Source of the DNA: Sordariomycetes sp. S80-01Y
Taxonomy: Eukaryota; Ascomycota; Sordariomycetes
Direction: 5' to 3'
NCBI GenBank assembly: GCA_037042185.1
Contig: JAXQJY010000022.1
Coordinates: forward strand, 310,001 to 374,000
Length of the DNA stretch: 64,000 bases
The notes below the pieces were generated by a model. The model worked only from the letters and a program-made list of their open reading frames with translations, ran no database searches and had not been told where the DNA came from. Below, piece by piece: positions 11,007-21,647 of this stretch. The translations under genes were made by a program, and so were the position numbers. Position 1 is the stretch's first letter, and each line of letters begins with the position of its first letter.

Positions 11007-11593
11007 CTATAACCCCAAGCTCTTCCGCACCCCGTCCCTGACCTTGCGCTCGTACTCGGGCCGCCGCTCGCGCCACATCTTGGCCGCCTCAACGTTGGCG
11101 GGGCTTTCGTCGTTGGGCTCGGCGAGCATGCTCATGACGCTAATGAGGATCTTCTCGACGGACTGGATGGGCGACCACCGCTCCGAGGCGTGCTCGTAGT
11201 GGTTTGGGTCGTCGCCGGGAGGGTGGAGGATGGAGATGCAGACCAGGCCGCTCGGGTAGACTGCACGCAACAGATCAGCAACTGTATTTCTACGCAACCA
11301 TATGCGTCGATGTCGTTGGGGTGGTGCTGGCGCAGGGAACACGAACCGTTGGGATGCCAGATGTCCACGAGGAACTTCATGCTCGGGGGCGCAAGCGGGT
11401 AGTCCTTTGGGAACTTCAGCTCAGCGGGGAAGACGCCGCCCTCGAAAGGCGTGTCTTCGGGGCCCTGGATGAGGCATTCCCAGTGGAGGAGGTCGTCCTC
11501 GGAGATGGGGCCGGCGGTGATGCCGTCCGGGGGATTGTTGGTCAGAGCGCGGTACTCCTGGAGGAGGCGCCGGTGCGCTGTTGATTGGGACAT
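11007..11593 (-). CDS. ubc7: ubiquitin-conjugating enzyme E2, Ubc7/UBE2G2 type
   Basis: Exons 11593-11347 and 11260-11007 (86-bp intron) give 166 aa, the usual length for Ubc7 (yeast 165). The protein opens [14 protein letters not shown] and carries the E2 fold motifs [20 protein letters not shown] and [15 protein letters not shown]. The catalytic cysteine is Cys90. The acidic insertion after it ([11 protein letters not shown]) is diagnostic of the Ubc7/UBE2G class. The intron interrupts the HPN-V codon; reading through it destroys the active site. Ubc7 works at the ER membrane with Hrd1 and Doa10 in ER-associated degradation, normally activated by a Cue1-type partner. In-frame codons extend upstream, but the chosen Met aligns with the family. 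Confidence 0.95.
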
Positions 11594-12072
11594 GACGACG
11601 GCGTGAACCCGAACCTGGGATGGTGTGCAAGGTAGTTCTGGAGGGGAGATTATGCTTTGAGGGGGAAGAGGTTGATGTTCGACGTTGTGGACGAGATCGG
11701 AGGGGTGCTGATGATGCGTGGAGGGGCTCGGCGAAGAGCGGGTCTGACAGCTATAGACCTCCGAGGCCCCGAGGTCCACCGTCCTACAGCTCAACCTAAC
11801 AACATCCTACTGTAGTCGGTGCGAACCAAGCCGCACTTTCGCGTGCCTTTGGTCGTAATATAGCTTATGCCCTACATCTTTTTATCTGTCTTCGGCCACT
11901 ATCTTTTCAATCTCGCTTATTTCCCGTATCCCAAAGCTCAAGCAGGTTGCGCCCACACGTTAGTTTCGAGGATGATTAACAGCTCTGAGACGGTCCCGAA
12001 CTGCGTCTGGCATAAACAGAACCCAGTCGCGAACCGATGTTGACAAACATGACACTTGATTTTCCAAAGATC
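11594..12072. other. intergenic spacer
   Basis: Promoter and 5' leader of the leftward Ubc7 gene and the 3' end of the leftward 224-aa gene. Pyrimidine-rich runs are seen around 11880-11930. Nothing else is supported. Confidence 0.5.
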
Positions 12073-12747
12073 CTATGATTTCGGCTCAGCCATGGGTTCA
12101 AACGCATCCAAGCCATCGCCGCCTCCCTCCATATCGTCAAACAGCTCTAACACGTTCCTCACGACCACCTCGGTCCACCCCCTATAGCTCTTCCCCCCAA
12201 CCTCCCTTCCCGTCTTCCGCGCCCTCTTCCTCAAGAAGCCCGAAAACTCAGGACTCCAGACGTGGCTCGTCCTCGCCAGGAAATCCTCCCAGCTCGACGG
12301 CGCCCTCTCAAAGTCGAACCCCCGCATGGCCCCCGTGAAGCTGTCCTTGCACAGCGCCATGTTAATGCTGTGCGCCAGCATCGAGGGTGACTGGGACCTG
12401 CTCTCGTAGCCGATGCTGACGGTCACGGCCGCTGACTCGCTCAGACAGGCTTCGGCCGAGTTGAGGCGCGGCTGTCTGGAGCGACGCTTGTGGCTTGCGC
12501 GACGGGTGCCTGGGATGGGCTCGATCGGTCGGTCGAGGTCTAGGAGTTGGATGGCTGGGCGTGGAAACTTCTCGAGGTAAAAAGTGCTTCTCCTGGAGAT
12601 GTCGGCTATCACCGAGCCTGCGCGGCGGCACCACCCGTGTAGAAAGGAGGAGGACATGTTCGTCGGTGGCATTGGTATAATGGCAGCTTGCAGCCAATAT
12701 GGAAGGCTGGAAGAGGCGCCGCAAGTTCGCTTGGTGATTATATGCAT
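12073..12747 (-). CDS. hypothetical protein, 224 aa
   Basis: Single-exon frame starting at a true ATG at 12747; a later Met (residue 31, MSSSFLHGWC) may be the real start. I do not recognise a family. The middle (residues about 75-95) is very basic (RRASHKRRSRQPR). The C-terminal half is more protein-like, with Trp and charged residues (SSWEDFLARTSHVW, FSGFLRKRAR, YRGWTEVVVRNVLELFDDMEGG), suggesting a small helical domain. The opposite strand also carries Ser/Pro-rich frames, but their composition looks like a shadow. It lies upstream of and parallel to Ubc7. Moderate confidence that it is a real gene. Confidence 0.5.
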   Translation of the reverse strand: MHIITKRTCGASSSLPYWLQAAIIPMPPTNMSSSFLHGWCRRAGSVIADISRRSTFYLEKFPRPAIQLLDLDRPIEPIPGTRRASHKRRSRQPRLNSAEACLSESAAVTVSIGYESRSQSPSMLAHSINMALCKDSFTGAMRGFDFERAPSSWEDFLARTSHVWSPEFSGFLRKRARKTGREVGGKSYRGWTEVVVRNVLELFDDMEGGGDGLDAFEPMAEPKS

Positions 12748-13798
12748 AAGCCGTCAGGGCATGCAGAGCCAAGGATAGATGCTTTAGAGAGAACAGCCCT
12801 TCAAATCATGTTCAGATGCTCGCCACATAGCCTCCGCACCGTCTCAACGCTGTTGAGGCCTAACAGTTTGGCTCAATATAGCATGATTAGTGCAATAGAT
12901 TTAAGTAGATTTGAGCTATCGTATCTAGCTAATTCGCAGCAATACTGCTCGCTGCCTTTGGTAGGCTCTCCACGCGCATTGAGACCTTACCCCTTTCCCA
13001 GAATGAACCAGTTCTTTACGTGAATTTCTCTGTTGGTTCATTGTCTACTTATTTATCGTAATCATGGTGAATTGTGCACTCACTACCTTGCCCAGGTCTT
13101 CAGGTTCCCAATGCTCTAGTCATGCCGGATCGTCCTCGACCGTTGGCAGAAGCCTCTTAGCCCTCTTGCCAATGCGCTTATGTGAGATCACTTCAACCCA
13201 CGCACAGACCAACCTCTTCTCCTGCAAAGCCTAGGAAACCAGCTGCATCGATACTCAATACTGACATCGGCGGTTTCCGTTCGCAGTGACACATGTTGGC
13301 ATTGGGGCTTCTGGTACCAACGTGATAAGAAGAGAGAAGAGACGGAAAAGGCAAATTTTCCAAGGGGAAAAGAAAAAGAAATCTAAACTGCCAAAGACAT
13401 TTCTCAACATTTCCAAGCCTCAACAGGACTTCGCATGACGGCTCTTAACGGGGCATTGCTGCGTCGCACTGCATGTGGCAGCTCTCAAAAGGTGCCTTTG
13501 GTCCAACCTCCTGAATGGCCTGAGACTCAGGAAGTTGCCGTCACTTTAATAAAGCGTGGGATCTCTCAGATTGAACACGTCGTTAGACACCCGCGTTAAT
13601 CTGAGTCGAGCCACTGCTGTTGCACGCCCCGTTCTAACACTGTCAGATCAGCCAGTAGCTCGCGTAACGCCAGGTGCAGTAGAAGAACAGCCAAGTATCG
13701 ATAGAAAAGATGTTGATAATGCCAATTTGTGTTATCGTGCACACAGCGCTACCCATTGAGACTCCTTTTCCAGACCCCGATGACCCTTGATGCCTAAT
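12748..13798. other. intergenic spacer, about 1 kb
   Basis: Lies between the leftward 224-aa gene and the 3' end of the leftward CysRS gene. Frames here are short and unbiased. I see no gene, tRNA or repeat. Confidence 0.5.
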
Positions 13799-16465
13799 CT
13801 ATAGCAGTCCCTTTGCCTTAACATCCTCATGCGCCCGCTTTTGCTTATCCCACTGTTTCTTCAAAGCTTTCTGCTGGCTCTTCGGCACATCGCTTCCATC
13901 TTTCATCTTCGTCGGTAACCCCTGCTCGTCAAATGCGCCGTAGCGCTCGTCGTTCTTGAACAGCTCCTCGGGCGGGACCTTGGCTTTCTCGATAGCTTCT
14001 TGCTCCTTCTTCGCCGCAGCCAAGCGCGCTTCTTCCTTCTTGCGTGCCTTTTCAGCGGCTTGGGTAAGCTTCTCTTCCCTGGCAGCTATGAGCTGATCAG
14101 CAGGGATGAACTTGATGAGAGATGGTTGATTGTCTGGCCGATCGTCGAGGTAGACACCCAGGTTAGTGAGGTCTTGGTCGCGAATCCTGTCAGTCAGAGC
14201 TAGGAGGGCCTTTTTGGTGTCGGCTGCCTGTGTAGAAACGATGCGACGCAGTTCGTCACGGATCTTCGACACTGAGCGCAGGTATGGTAGCGCCAGCTTC
14301 TCGAGATCCCTTGAACCACTCTCTGCTAGGGACTTGAACTCAGAGGTTGGGTCATGATCTAGTAGAGCCGGCATGGCCTCTCCGTCGGTCAAAGACAAGG
14401 CCTTGACGTCGGCCTTCACCTTCTCGAGAGCGGAAGCGTACGGCTGAACTGCCGTATTGGGGTCGACATCGACAGAAATGGGGGATGCCCAGCCAATGCC
14501 ATCGTACGGAGGCTGAGCATTGGCGTCTAGCCCAAAGATACCAACAATCTTGGTGATCCATCGTGCGATTGCTTCAACCTCGGCCAAGTTGACGTCCTTG
14601 TTGTCCTTGATGTAAACATTCGTAGAGTTGACAAGCTTGAGCATGACCAGCATTGCCTTCGGGGTATCAAATGAGTTTAGCAAAGCTGCCTTAAGCTCAG
14701 CTTGAGCCTTGCTGAGCTCTGCCAGGAGACCATCCTTTGGCTTCTCCCCGTCCAGATCCAGTGCCTTGATGCCGCCAGTGACATCAGCCTCCGCCAGCCA
14801 CGACTTGGTGTTTGTGAAGAAGTTCTGTAGAGGTCAGTGCTATATCTACCATGAAACGTTGGAGCTGCTTACGCTTATCGTTGTCTCCCAGTTGTCGCCC
14901 TGTGTACGCATGTCGGGGGAGATCTCAACGCCGTCATTCCACTTGCCCATCAAAAACACAATGCGCATGCTGCGCGATGTATAGGTCGTAGCCAAGGCGT
15001 TCTCAATCGTTTCAAAGTTCTTCAGTGATTTCGACATTTTCGATCCGGAAATAGAAAGGTGGCCCATATGCAAGAAGTAGTTGACCCAAGTGTGCTCGCC
15101 TTTGCCGTGCTCGCAGAAGTAGGCTTCACTCTGCGCCAGCTCGTTGTCATGATGCGGGAAGGCCAAATCAATACCACCAGAGTGAATGTCCATCTTTGAT
15201 CCCAGGACGTCAGAAGCCATCACTGAGCACTCAATGTGCCAGCCAGGACGGCCGTCGCCCCACGGGCTGGGCCACGAAGGCTCGCCTGCCTTCGACTTCT
15301 TCCACAGAGCGAAGTCGCCAGCGCCGCGCTTTGCACCAAGATTCTTCGATAGCGAACCCTCACCTTCAGCTTGCAATGACTCGTCGTTCCGCACTTCGGG
15401 CCGAAGCCGGGCATATGTGTTTCCGCCCTTCTCGAATGCCCCAATGTCGAAGTAGACGGACCCATCTACCTCGTAAGCAAAGCCCTTCTTGACGATTCCC
15501 TCCACAAAGTCAACAATTTGTGGCACGTACTCCGTCACACGTGTGATAGTGTCAGGTCGCAGGACATTCAAGGCATCCATATCGGCGTGGAACAGAGTCT
15601 CCATACTTTGTGTCAAGTCTGTAAACATCGACTGGTCTGCTGTGTCGACCGTTTCCTTGTATAGCGAGTCAAGGTAGGGTAGCAAGATCTCCTCGGCACT
15701 TGACATCGCTTTCCCAACTCTAATGCCCTCCGCTGCCACGTCCATGTTGTTGAGGTGCATCTTGATTTTGGCCTCATCGTCCCCGGGCTTACCCTCGCCC
15801 GAGAGCGTCCCACCCGCCGAAATCTTAGCATAGCGCTCTTTCCGCGTCAAGTATTCGACCTCGTCAAGCTCCTCGCCCTCTTTGACCAACAACGGTAGGT
15901 TGTTCTTGGCATAGGCCCGGAAGGCAGCCAGGACCAGCTCTCGCGCATCGGCGGACGAGTATTGCTTCTTCTTTTCCAATTCGAGCAGCCGTTGCCGCCT
16001 GGCCTTGATAATAATCTTGTCGTCGATGTCGGTGATGTTCATGACGAACTTGACCTTGTAGCCAAAGTAGTGCATGAGAATGCGCCGGATGATGTCGGTG
16101 GAAACATAGTTTCGCGCATGGCCCAGATGGCTCTTGTCGTAGACAGTCGGACCGCACGCGTACCAGGAGACCTTGCCAGGCTCAATGGGTTCGAAAGGGA
16201 CCGGGGCGCCAGGTTTGAGGGAGTTGTAGAGCTTGAGCGACTCCATAGTGGATGGTGGGGTGCTCGTGCTCGCTGAGTAGGCTCGGAAGGACGCAGCCGC
16301 GGGACTCCAACGTGGAAAGACGGGTTTGAATGACGCTAGATGCTGCGATTGAGGTCGAGGTCTGAAAGCGCGCCGCAAAAGATGCATAGAAGACAAGGAA
16401 TGAAGCGAAGGGGAGACAGAAGAAAGAAGGAGAAGCTGTCGACTCGAGGGAGGAGGAGGGGCCAT
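13799..16465 (-). CDS. cysteinyl-tRNA synthetase (probably cytosolic and mitochondrial)
   Basis: Exons 16465-14873 and 14824-13799, separated by a 48-bp intron (GTAAGC, CACTGAC, CTACAG); 872 aa. The class Ia signatures are present: zinc/active-site CGPTVYD (Cys104), HLGH at about 113-116 and KMSKS at about 476-480, plus GWHIECS and the HHDNE zinc-site region. The long C-terminus with a Lys/Glu-rich coiled-coil ([18 protein letters not shown]) is typical of eukaryotic cytosolic CysRS. Three in-frame Mets matter: 16465, 16387 (MHLLRR) and 16246 (MESLKLYN). The first 73 residues are rich in Arg, Ser and Ala with few acids and look like a mitochondrial presequence; the enzyme core begins at Met74. 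It is divergent from TRM61. Confidence 0.95.
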
Positions 16466-16775
16466 GCAGTGCCAGTGCGGAAGGGAGTGGAGGCTCGAAT
16501 TGAGTCACGAACTGAGTCACGAATAAGAAGTGAAGGTCTGGTCGAGGTGCAGCTTCCCGTGGACATGATGTGGCTGCAACCGACCCTAAAGCGCATCATC
16601 CTACAGGGACTCCGTAGCGCATCTGCCCCTCACTAAGCTCGACGTGACAGTGGGGCTCATGCGCTGCAAGATCAACCCAGCCCCATATAAACTTTTCCTG
16701 CGCGAGCCACGCTTTCTGGCCCAGCGCAAGCTCCGAGAAAGAAGCAGTCGGAAGCCATTGACGCTTCAAACCGAC
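16466..16775. promoter_or_regulatory. bidirectional promoter of CysRS and TRM61
   Basis: A 310-bp divergent interval between ATG 16465 (minus) and ATG 16776 (plus). Both genes act on tRNA. The plus-strand frame is open upstream of 16776 as far as 16644, but the family N-terminus begins at 16776. Confidence 0.6.
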
Positions 16776-18257
16776 ATGTCGAAGCCCTCAGTCTTTCTTG
16801 AGCCCTCCCTGCGCTCCAAGCCAGGTGATCTCGCCATCGTCCTCCTCGCACGCGATGTCTACGAAGCCGTCCATCTGGAAGAGTCGACCGGCGCCGTAGA
16901 TGGATACAACGAAGGAAAGGTTCTCAACACGCGATTCGGCTCATTTCCTCATTCGACCCTCTTGAACGTACCATGGGGGTCTCAAATACGCGCTTCGAAA
17001 GTCGATACTGGTTCACGAGGCCGAAAACGGAAGCTGGAGGCAACTGGCGACGACACGGGGAACTCAACGCCTGCACCAGAGGGGGATGAGCCCGCGAAGA
17101 AGGCCGAAGCTGCTACCAGCGGGTTTGTTCACCTTCTGAGGCCATCACCGGAGCTGTGGACGAGCTCCTTGCCGCATCGCACGCAGGTCGTCTATACTCC
17201 TGACTACAGCTATGTGCTGTCGAGATTAAGAGCGAGACCTGGGACACGGATCATCGAGGCGGGATCTGGCAGCGGCAGCTTCACACATGCCTCTGCCCGT
17301 GCAGTGTACAACGGCTATCCCGTGGACGGCCAAGAAAACAAGGGAAAGGTCTTCAGCTTCGAATTCAATGAAGAGCGGCATCTCAAGATGAGGGAAGAGG
17401 TCAAAGAGCATGATTTGGACGGGCTGGTGTATCTCGCCCACCGCGACGTGTACAACAACGGCTTCTTGACGTATGACGGCAAATCACCAAATGCAACAGC
17501 CGTATTCCTAGACGTACCAAAACCATGGGAAGCTCTGCGTCACCTGTCAAGGCGAAAACCCCAACTGAAAGAGGGAGAAGCAAAAGCCGAGGGGGAGTGG
17601 GTATCGCCTCTAGATCCAACAAAAACGGCCCGCATCTGTACTTTCTCTCCGTGTATCGAGCAGGTCATGAATACCGTGACGGAGCTGCGCAAGCTGGGCT
17701 GGGTAGATGTCGATATGGTGGAGGTGGCGCACAAACGTCTGAATGTGCTGCGAGAAAGAACAGGCTTGAACGTGACCAAGGAAAAGGGTTCCAACGCCGC
17801 TCCAGCTGACGTTATGGAATCGGTCAACAGGCTACGGGAGAACCACGCCAAGACGAACGCTTTCCATGGTATCAAGTCTACGAGCAATGGCGCTGAGGAG
17901 ACGATGGACCTTGACACCACGGCAGAAGGCGGCGAAGCAAACGAGACAGCGACCGAGGAGAAAACCTGGATGGAAGGACGGATCATCACTCGCCCTGAGG
18001 CTGAGCTGAAGACGCATACCTCCTATCTCGTCTTCGCCATTTTGCCTCGCGAATGGAGCGAGGAGGAAGAAGAAGCTGCCCAAGCCAAATGGCCTTGCGG
18101 AAACGAGACAAAAACTATTGGTAATGTCGATAAAGCTTCACGCAAGCAAGAAAAGCGCGAGATGCTTCAGCGCAAGAAGCAAAAGAAGACAGAAGAAAGG
18201 GAGCAGAATCAAAAGGGCAAGGAGCAACAAGACCTCGAGAAGGTGACACCTGCATGA
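16776..18257 (+). CDS. trm61: tRNA (adenine(58)-N1)-methyltransferase catalytic subunit Trm61
   Basis: Intronless, 493 aa from Met at 16776 (MSKPSVFLEPSL). An upstream in-frame codon at 16644 would add 44 basic residues and is less likely. The GCD14/Trm61 layout is clear: an N-terminal beta-barrel region, then GFVHLLRPSPELW, the VVYTPDYSYV motif, SAM-binding EAGSGSGSFTHA at about residues 160-172, acidic FSFEFNEERH, and catalytic-region DVPKPWEAL at about 246. Two low-complexity insertions (residues about 85-110 and a long one after 355) are typical of fungal members. The C-terminus is a Lys/Glu/Gln-rich tail. With Trm6 it makes m1A58 in the T-loop, needed for initiator tRNA-Met stability. 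Trm6 is not in the window. Confidence 0.94.
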   Translation: MSKPSVFLEPSLRSKPGDLAIVLLARDVYEAVHLEESTGAVDGYNEGKVLNTRFGSFPHSTLLNVPWGSQIRASKVDTGSRGRKRKLEATGDDTGNSTPAPEGDEPAKKAEAATSGFVHLLRPSPELWTSSLPHRTQVVYTPDYSYVLSRLRARPGTRIIEAGSGSGSFTHASARAVYNGYPVDGQENKGKVFSFEFNEERHLKMREEVKEHDLDGLVYLAHRDVYNNGFLTYDGKSPNATAVFLDVPKPWEALRHLSRRKPQLKEGEAKAEGEWVSPLDPTKTARICTFSPCIEQVMNTVTELRKLGWVDVDMVEVAHKRLNVLRERTGLNVTKEKGSNAAPADVMESVNRLRENHAKTNAFHGIKSTSNGAEETMDLDTTAEGGEANETATEEKTWMEGRIITRPEAELKTHTSYLVFAILPREWSEEEEEAAQAKWPCGNETKTIGNVDKASRKQEKREMLQRKKQKKTEEREQNQKGKEQQDLEKVTPA

Positions 18258-18971
18258 ACGATACCCCATCAGATATGGAGCTTGTCTCGGGTGTTTGTCT
18301 GCATGTACGCGCATTTACTTGCGAAACCGCTGCTTCATCCCCTCATACGCAACAAATGAGATTTGTCGCTCATAACACTGCCGAGTACCAGAGCTTCACC
18401 TGAAATAAGATACCGACGATTTGCCATTTCCCTCACATCGAGATGCCCGCCCTGCACAGTGGTGGCACCATGTTCGCTGGCTTTTCGAAGATTGAAGACG
18501 GGAGTTTCAACGAGCCCGAGCTCGCAATTTGGCCCCCATGTTGTTAGCTAGACACAGGATTGTCGGTTTAATATGTGACTCGAGCACTCCATCTCAAGGG
18601 AGGCGTGATGCAACGGCGGGTATGCCACAATATAGACGCTGTTGGCCTGGCTCGAAAGGAGCGTTAGTTGGAGTGATTGTTCTCTCCATGTAGTTACTAG
18701 AACATCAATCTGAACAAATCTAGGACAAAACAATAAAACAATCGTTGTCCCAATTTCTCTGCGGCAATCAGAACTACCCTACTTATTCGAAGATCCATTG
18801 TCCAGCTAGCGCCTGGAATTGGTGCTTGTAGGTAAGGAGCTACAGCGTGCCGGATCAACGTTGACCCGCAGACTGACGTGCAGCTTCGGCGGGCGACCAA
18901 CCTCACCACCGCGAAATTTCACGAGAGCTTCAACGCGCGATCAGCTTGCACGTCACACGACAACCGCCGCC
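18258..18971. other. intergenic spacer and SmD3 promoter
   Basis: Tandem arrangement: 3' end of TRM61 and promoter of SmD3. No gene, repeat or RNA is supported in it. Confidence 0.5.
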
Positions 18972-19432
18972 ATGACGTCCACAATTGGCATTCCGATCAA
19001 GCTCCTCAACGAGGCGGAGGTAGGCCACCATTTTTGATCTTGAAGCAATCCGAGACATGCTGACAATGCTCCTGCAGGGCCACATCGTTACCCTCGAGAT
19101 CACCTCTGGCACCACCTATCGCGGCAAGCTCCTCGAAGGTACCTACCCTCCCGCCTTCTCGGGTTTCCCCTCCTTCGGCACGTACTGACGAACCCGCAGC
19201 CGAGGACAACATGAATGTCCAGCTCAAAGACATCACCGTCACTGCCCGCGACGGCCGCGTCTCCCACCTCGACCAAGTCTACATCCGCGGCTCCCACGTG
19301 CGCTTCTTCATCGTGCCCGACATGCTGCGCAACGCACCCATGTTCCGATCGCGCAACGCCCGCGGCCGCGGCGTCGGACTGGCGAGAGGAAGGGCGACGG
19401 TCAGCAGGGCGCGCGCAGGGGGCAGGAGGTAG
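18972..19432 (+). CDS. smd3: small nuclear ribonucleoprotein Sm D3
   Basis: Three exons, 18972-19019, 19078-19138 and 19200-19432, give 113 aa. The chain opens [16 protein letters not shown], then the Sm1 motif [20 protein letters not shown] and the Sm2 motif with [16 protein letters not shown]. The tail is Arg/Gly-rich ([13 protein letters not shown]), the kind that receives symmetric dimethylarginine before assembly by the SMN or PRMT5 machinery. Introns are 58 bp and 61 bp, with GTAGGC and GTACCT donors and TGCTGAC/TACTGAC branches. SmD3 pairs with SmB in the heptameric ring of U1, U2, U4 and U5 snRNPs. Length and both motifs match the family exactly. Confidence 0.95.
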
Positions 19433-19754
19433 GACCTCTTCGGTCCTGAGAGCACCGTCGCCACACCGTCGGGGACGAGCTTTGCGATGACGCCGTCAAC
19501 GGCGAGGACGAGCCTGTTGGGGGACACGCCGAGTCGGAAGTAGGCGCGGGCGGGTTGTCAAAAGCGAACGTAGGGTTTTTGAGGGTCATGAGTTCGGCGT
19601 TATGGATTGCTATTACGAGGACATTGAAATCCCGGGACGGATACCACTAGACTTGTCGAGATGAGGACGTATGAGGTGGATATCAAATGACAATGAGACG
19701 GCGTATGCCAGGTTGTCTATCATGAGACGCTTCTATTTATGTTATACATCTGGG
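19433..19754. other. convergent intergenic spacer
   Basis: 3' ends of SmD3 (rightward) and the Mmc1-like gene (leftward). Nothing else seen. Confidence 0.5.
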
Positions 19755-21647
19755 CTACTTCATTCGTGACAGAGCATCTTCCGCTTTGGTCACCAGATCC
19801 TTGGCCTTCTCCAGCTTCGATGCTTGCGCATCTACACCAGTAGAGACACCGCCCTCGAGGACATCGCCGACGCTCTGCTCCGCGCCGCGCACAGCCTTGC
19901 GACCTTCCTCACGAACTTCACCCTCCCAAAAACCTCGTGCCGTTTCCCACTTCTTCTGCATCCGTCCCAAGCTATAAACGACGCCCAACGCCGCAACAGC
20001 ACCAGCCTCGTATAGGGAGGAGGCAAATGACGACACGTAAAGGAGAGCCGCCAGTGAGGTAGCCACCGAAGAAGTTCCAACGGACTGCACGACGAGCTTC
20101 TGAGCGAGCGCTTGCAAGGCTGGGATGGTCTCGTTCTGAAGATAGCGCCTCGTGAAAGCGATGTGCCCGGGCCACTTAGGGAGCTTGGGCGAGACAGTAG
20201 CAACCTCCCCTGAACCAAGCTTGGTCGAGGGCTCAGCGTCCTGTTTCTCTTTCGAAGAAATAGGTTGTGCGTATGGCATCTTCTGGCCATTCTGACCCTC
20301 GATCCGGCCAGTCAGGTAGACTAACTCTTGTTCAGCAGTTGGCAAGAAGCGCTGGCTCAACATCTCGTTAGTGAGCATGGCAACGTCGTCGACCCGCCAG
20401 AAAAGCTTCCACCACCCGAGCTTTCGCCATCTTCGTCCCGTGAACGCCTGATCCAGCTCAGCCTGAAGCTCGGCGTGAGCCTTCTGTGACCACTGTGCTA
20501 ATGCCCCGCCCAGCTCCCCAGAGCCCGCCAACGGCGTCTGTGCCTGGAGCTTTTGTGAGGTATTACGTGCTTCTTCGGCCTGGATCGACGCGTTTGTCGA
20601 TTCTAGCAGGGAAGCTATAAGATCCCGCACCACGGGCTTGGTGCCTTTGTCGTCGCTGACCAGCCCAGCTTGCAGCCATTGCTTCAGGACGGACAGCTTG
20701 CTCGAGGACCACATCTTCTCATACTCCACTCCGTGCTGAGGGCCTTCCCGGAATCTGGCAATGGCCTTCTCAGCCAAAGCGACGTCGATGGCATGGTAGC
20801 CGGGAACATTCATGAACTCGGATAGGCCCTCCATGTTTACGGCCCTCTCCACCGTCCCGATGCTGACCCCCGCTGGGTCTGGGACTGACAGGATGTCAGA
20901 CAGGCCACCTCCGCTATTGCCAATGAGGAGTAATTTGTGCACCGGAGTTGCGAGAGATGAGGCTTGGTCTTGTCCGATGGCAATTGGGACGTTGGGGCTA
21001 AGCAGCTCATCAGCAGTGAATGTCTGCCCAGCACGGCCAGCCTCCATCATGAGCAGATCCGTACTCATGAGGAGAAGCTCCAGGTGGAGGTTGTTCAGCC
21101 CAGGAGACGAAATCTGAATCTCATTGATCGCTTTTCCCGACTCCATCTCGAAGGCTACTTCGGGTTGACTGCCTGGCCTGATGCGAACGATGAGCGGGTG
21201 ATTCGGCTCGTATTTGGCCAATTGCCTCTCCCATGCCTCTTCATCCACCAATGGATCCGCCAGGATTGCGCGAAGAACTCTCTTGGCCGTGTCCGCACCA
21301 GCTGCATCATCCTCTGGCCGCAGACCTAATATCGCGATGCGGATCGCCTCCTCGCCCGCGGCTTGTTGTAGGCCCTGAAGCGCGAGCTGCAGCCGCGACA
21401 GGCTGACATGATTAGGCGCGTGCTGTTCGAGCTCCTTCAACGTAAGCGCAAGCTCCTGTCGCGGGTCTTCATGGGCTGCAGTCGTGGATTGGAGTCTTCG
21501 GGCTTGCGGTTGTCGTCGCGGTCGGTGGTGGGATCGGGCCGGCGTGATTGAGCAGAAAGGACATATCGATGGCGCCTGAGGTTGCGCGCGAGGCAGCAGA
21601 CGCGTCAAACGTCTAGCCTGTGGCCAGATCTGACCTTTCGAAGACAT
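19755..21647 (-). CDS. mitochondrial membrane protein, probably Mmc1-like
   Basis: Intronless, 630 aa, true ATG at 21647. The first 50 residues are Arg-rich with no acidic residue (QARRLTRLLPRAQPQ, RRQPQARRLQ), a strong mitochondrial presequence. The middle is helical and includes a nucleotide-pocket-like KLLLIGNSGGGLSD near residue 240. The end has a hydrophobic hairpin at about residues 540-575 (SSVATSLAALLYVSSF, AGAVAALGVVYSLG) and an amphipathic helical tail. The layout resembles the fungal Mmc1 family, which I recall as inner-membrane proteins related to dynamins but lacking a working GTPase; that assignment is from memory and uncertain. It could otherwise be an unnamed Pezizomycotina mitochondrial protein. 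Confidence 0.65.
   Translation of the reverse strand: MSSKGQIWPQARRLTRLLPRAQPQAPSICPFCSITPARSHHRPRRQPQARRLQSTTAAHEDPRQELALTLKELEQHAPNHVSLSRLQLALQGLQQAAGEEAIRIAILGLRPEDDAAGADTAKRVLRAILADPLVDEEAWERQLAKYEPNHPLIVRIRPGSQPEVAFEMESGKAINEIQISSPGLNNLHLELLLMSTDLLMMEAGRAGQTFTADELLSPNVPIAIGQDQASSLATPVHKLLLIGNSGGGLSDILSVPDPAGVSIGTVERAVNMEGLSEFMNVPGYHAIDVALAEKAIARFREGPQHGVEYEKMWSSSKLSVLKQWLQAGLVSDDKGTKPVVRDLIASLLESTNASIQAEEARNTSQKLQAQTPLAGSGELGGALAQWSQKAHAELQAELDQAFTGRRWRKLGWWKLFWRVDDVAMLTNEMLSQRFLPTAEQELVYLTGRIEGQNGQKMPYAQPISSKEKQDAEPSTKLGSGEVATVSPKLPKWPGHIAFTRRYLQNETIPALQALAQKLVVQSVGTSSVATSLAALLYVSSFASSLYEAGAVAALGVVYSLGRMQKKWETARGFWEGEVREEGRKAVRGAEQSVGDVLEGGVSTGVDAQASKLEKAKDLVTKAEDALSRMK

Noticed and set aside
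16644-16775. Upstream start for Trm61 adding 44 residues
   Set aside because: The extension is basic and unlike family N-termini; MSKPSVFLEP at 16776 aligns with the expected start. Kept only as a possible alternative.
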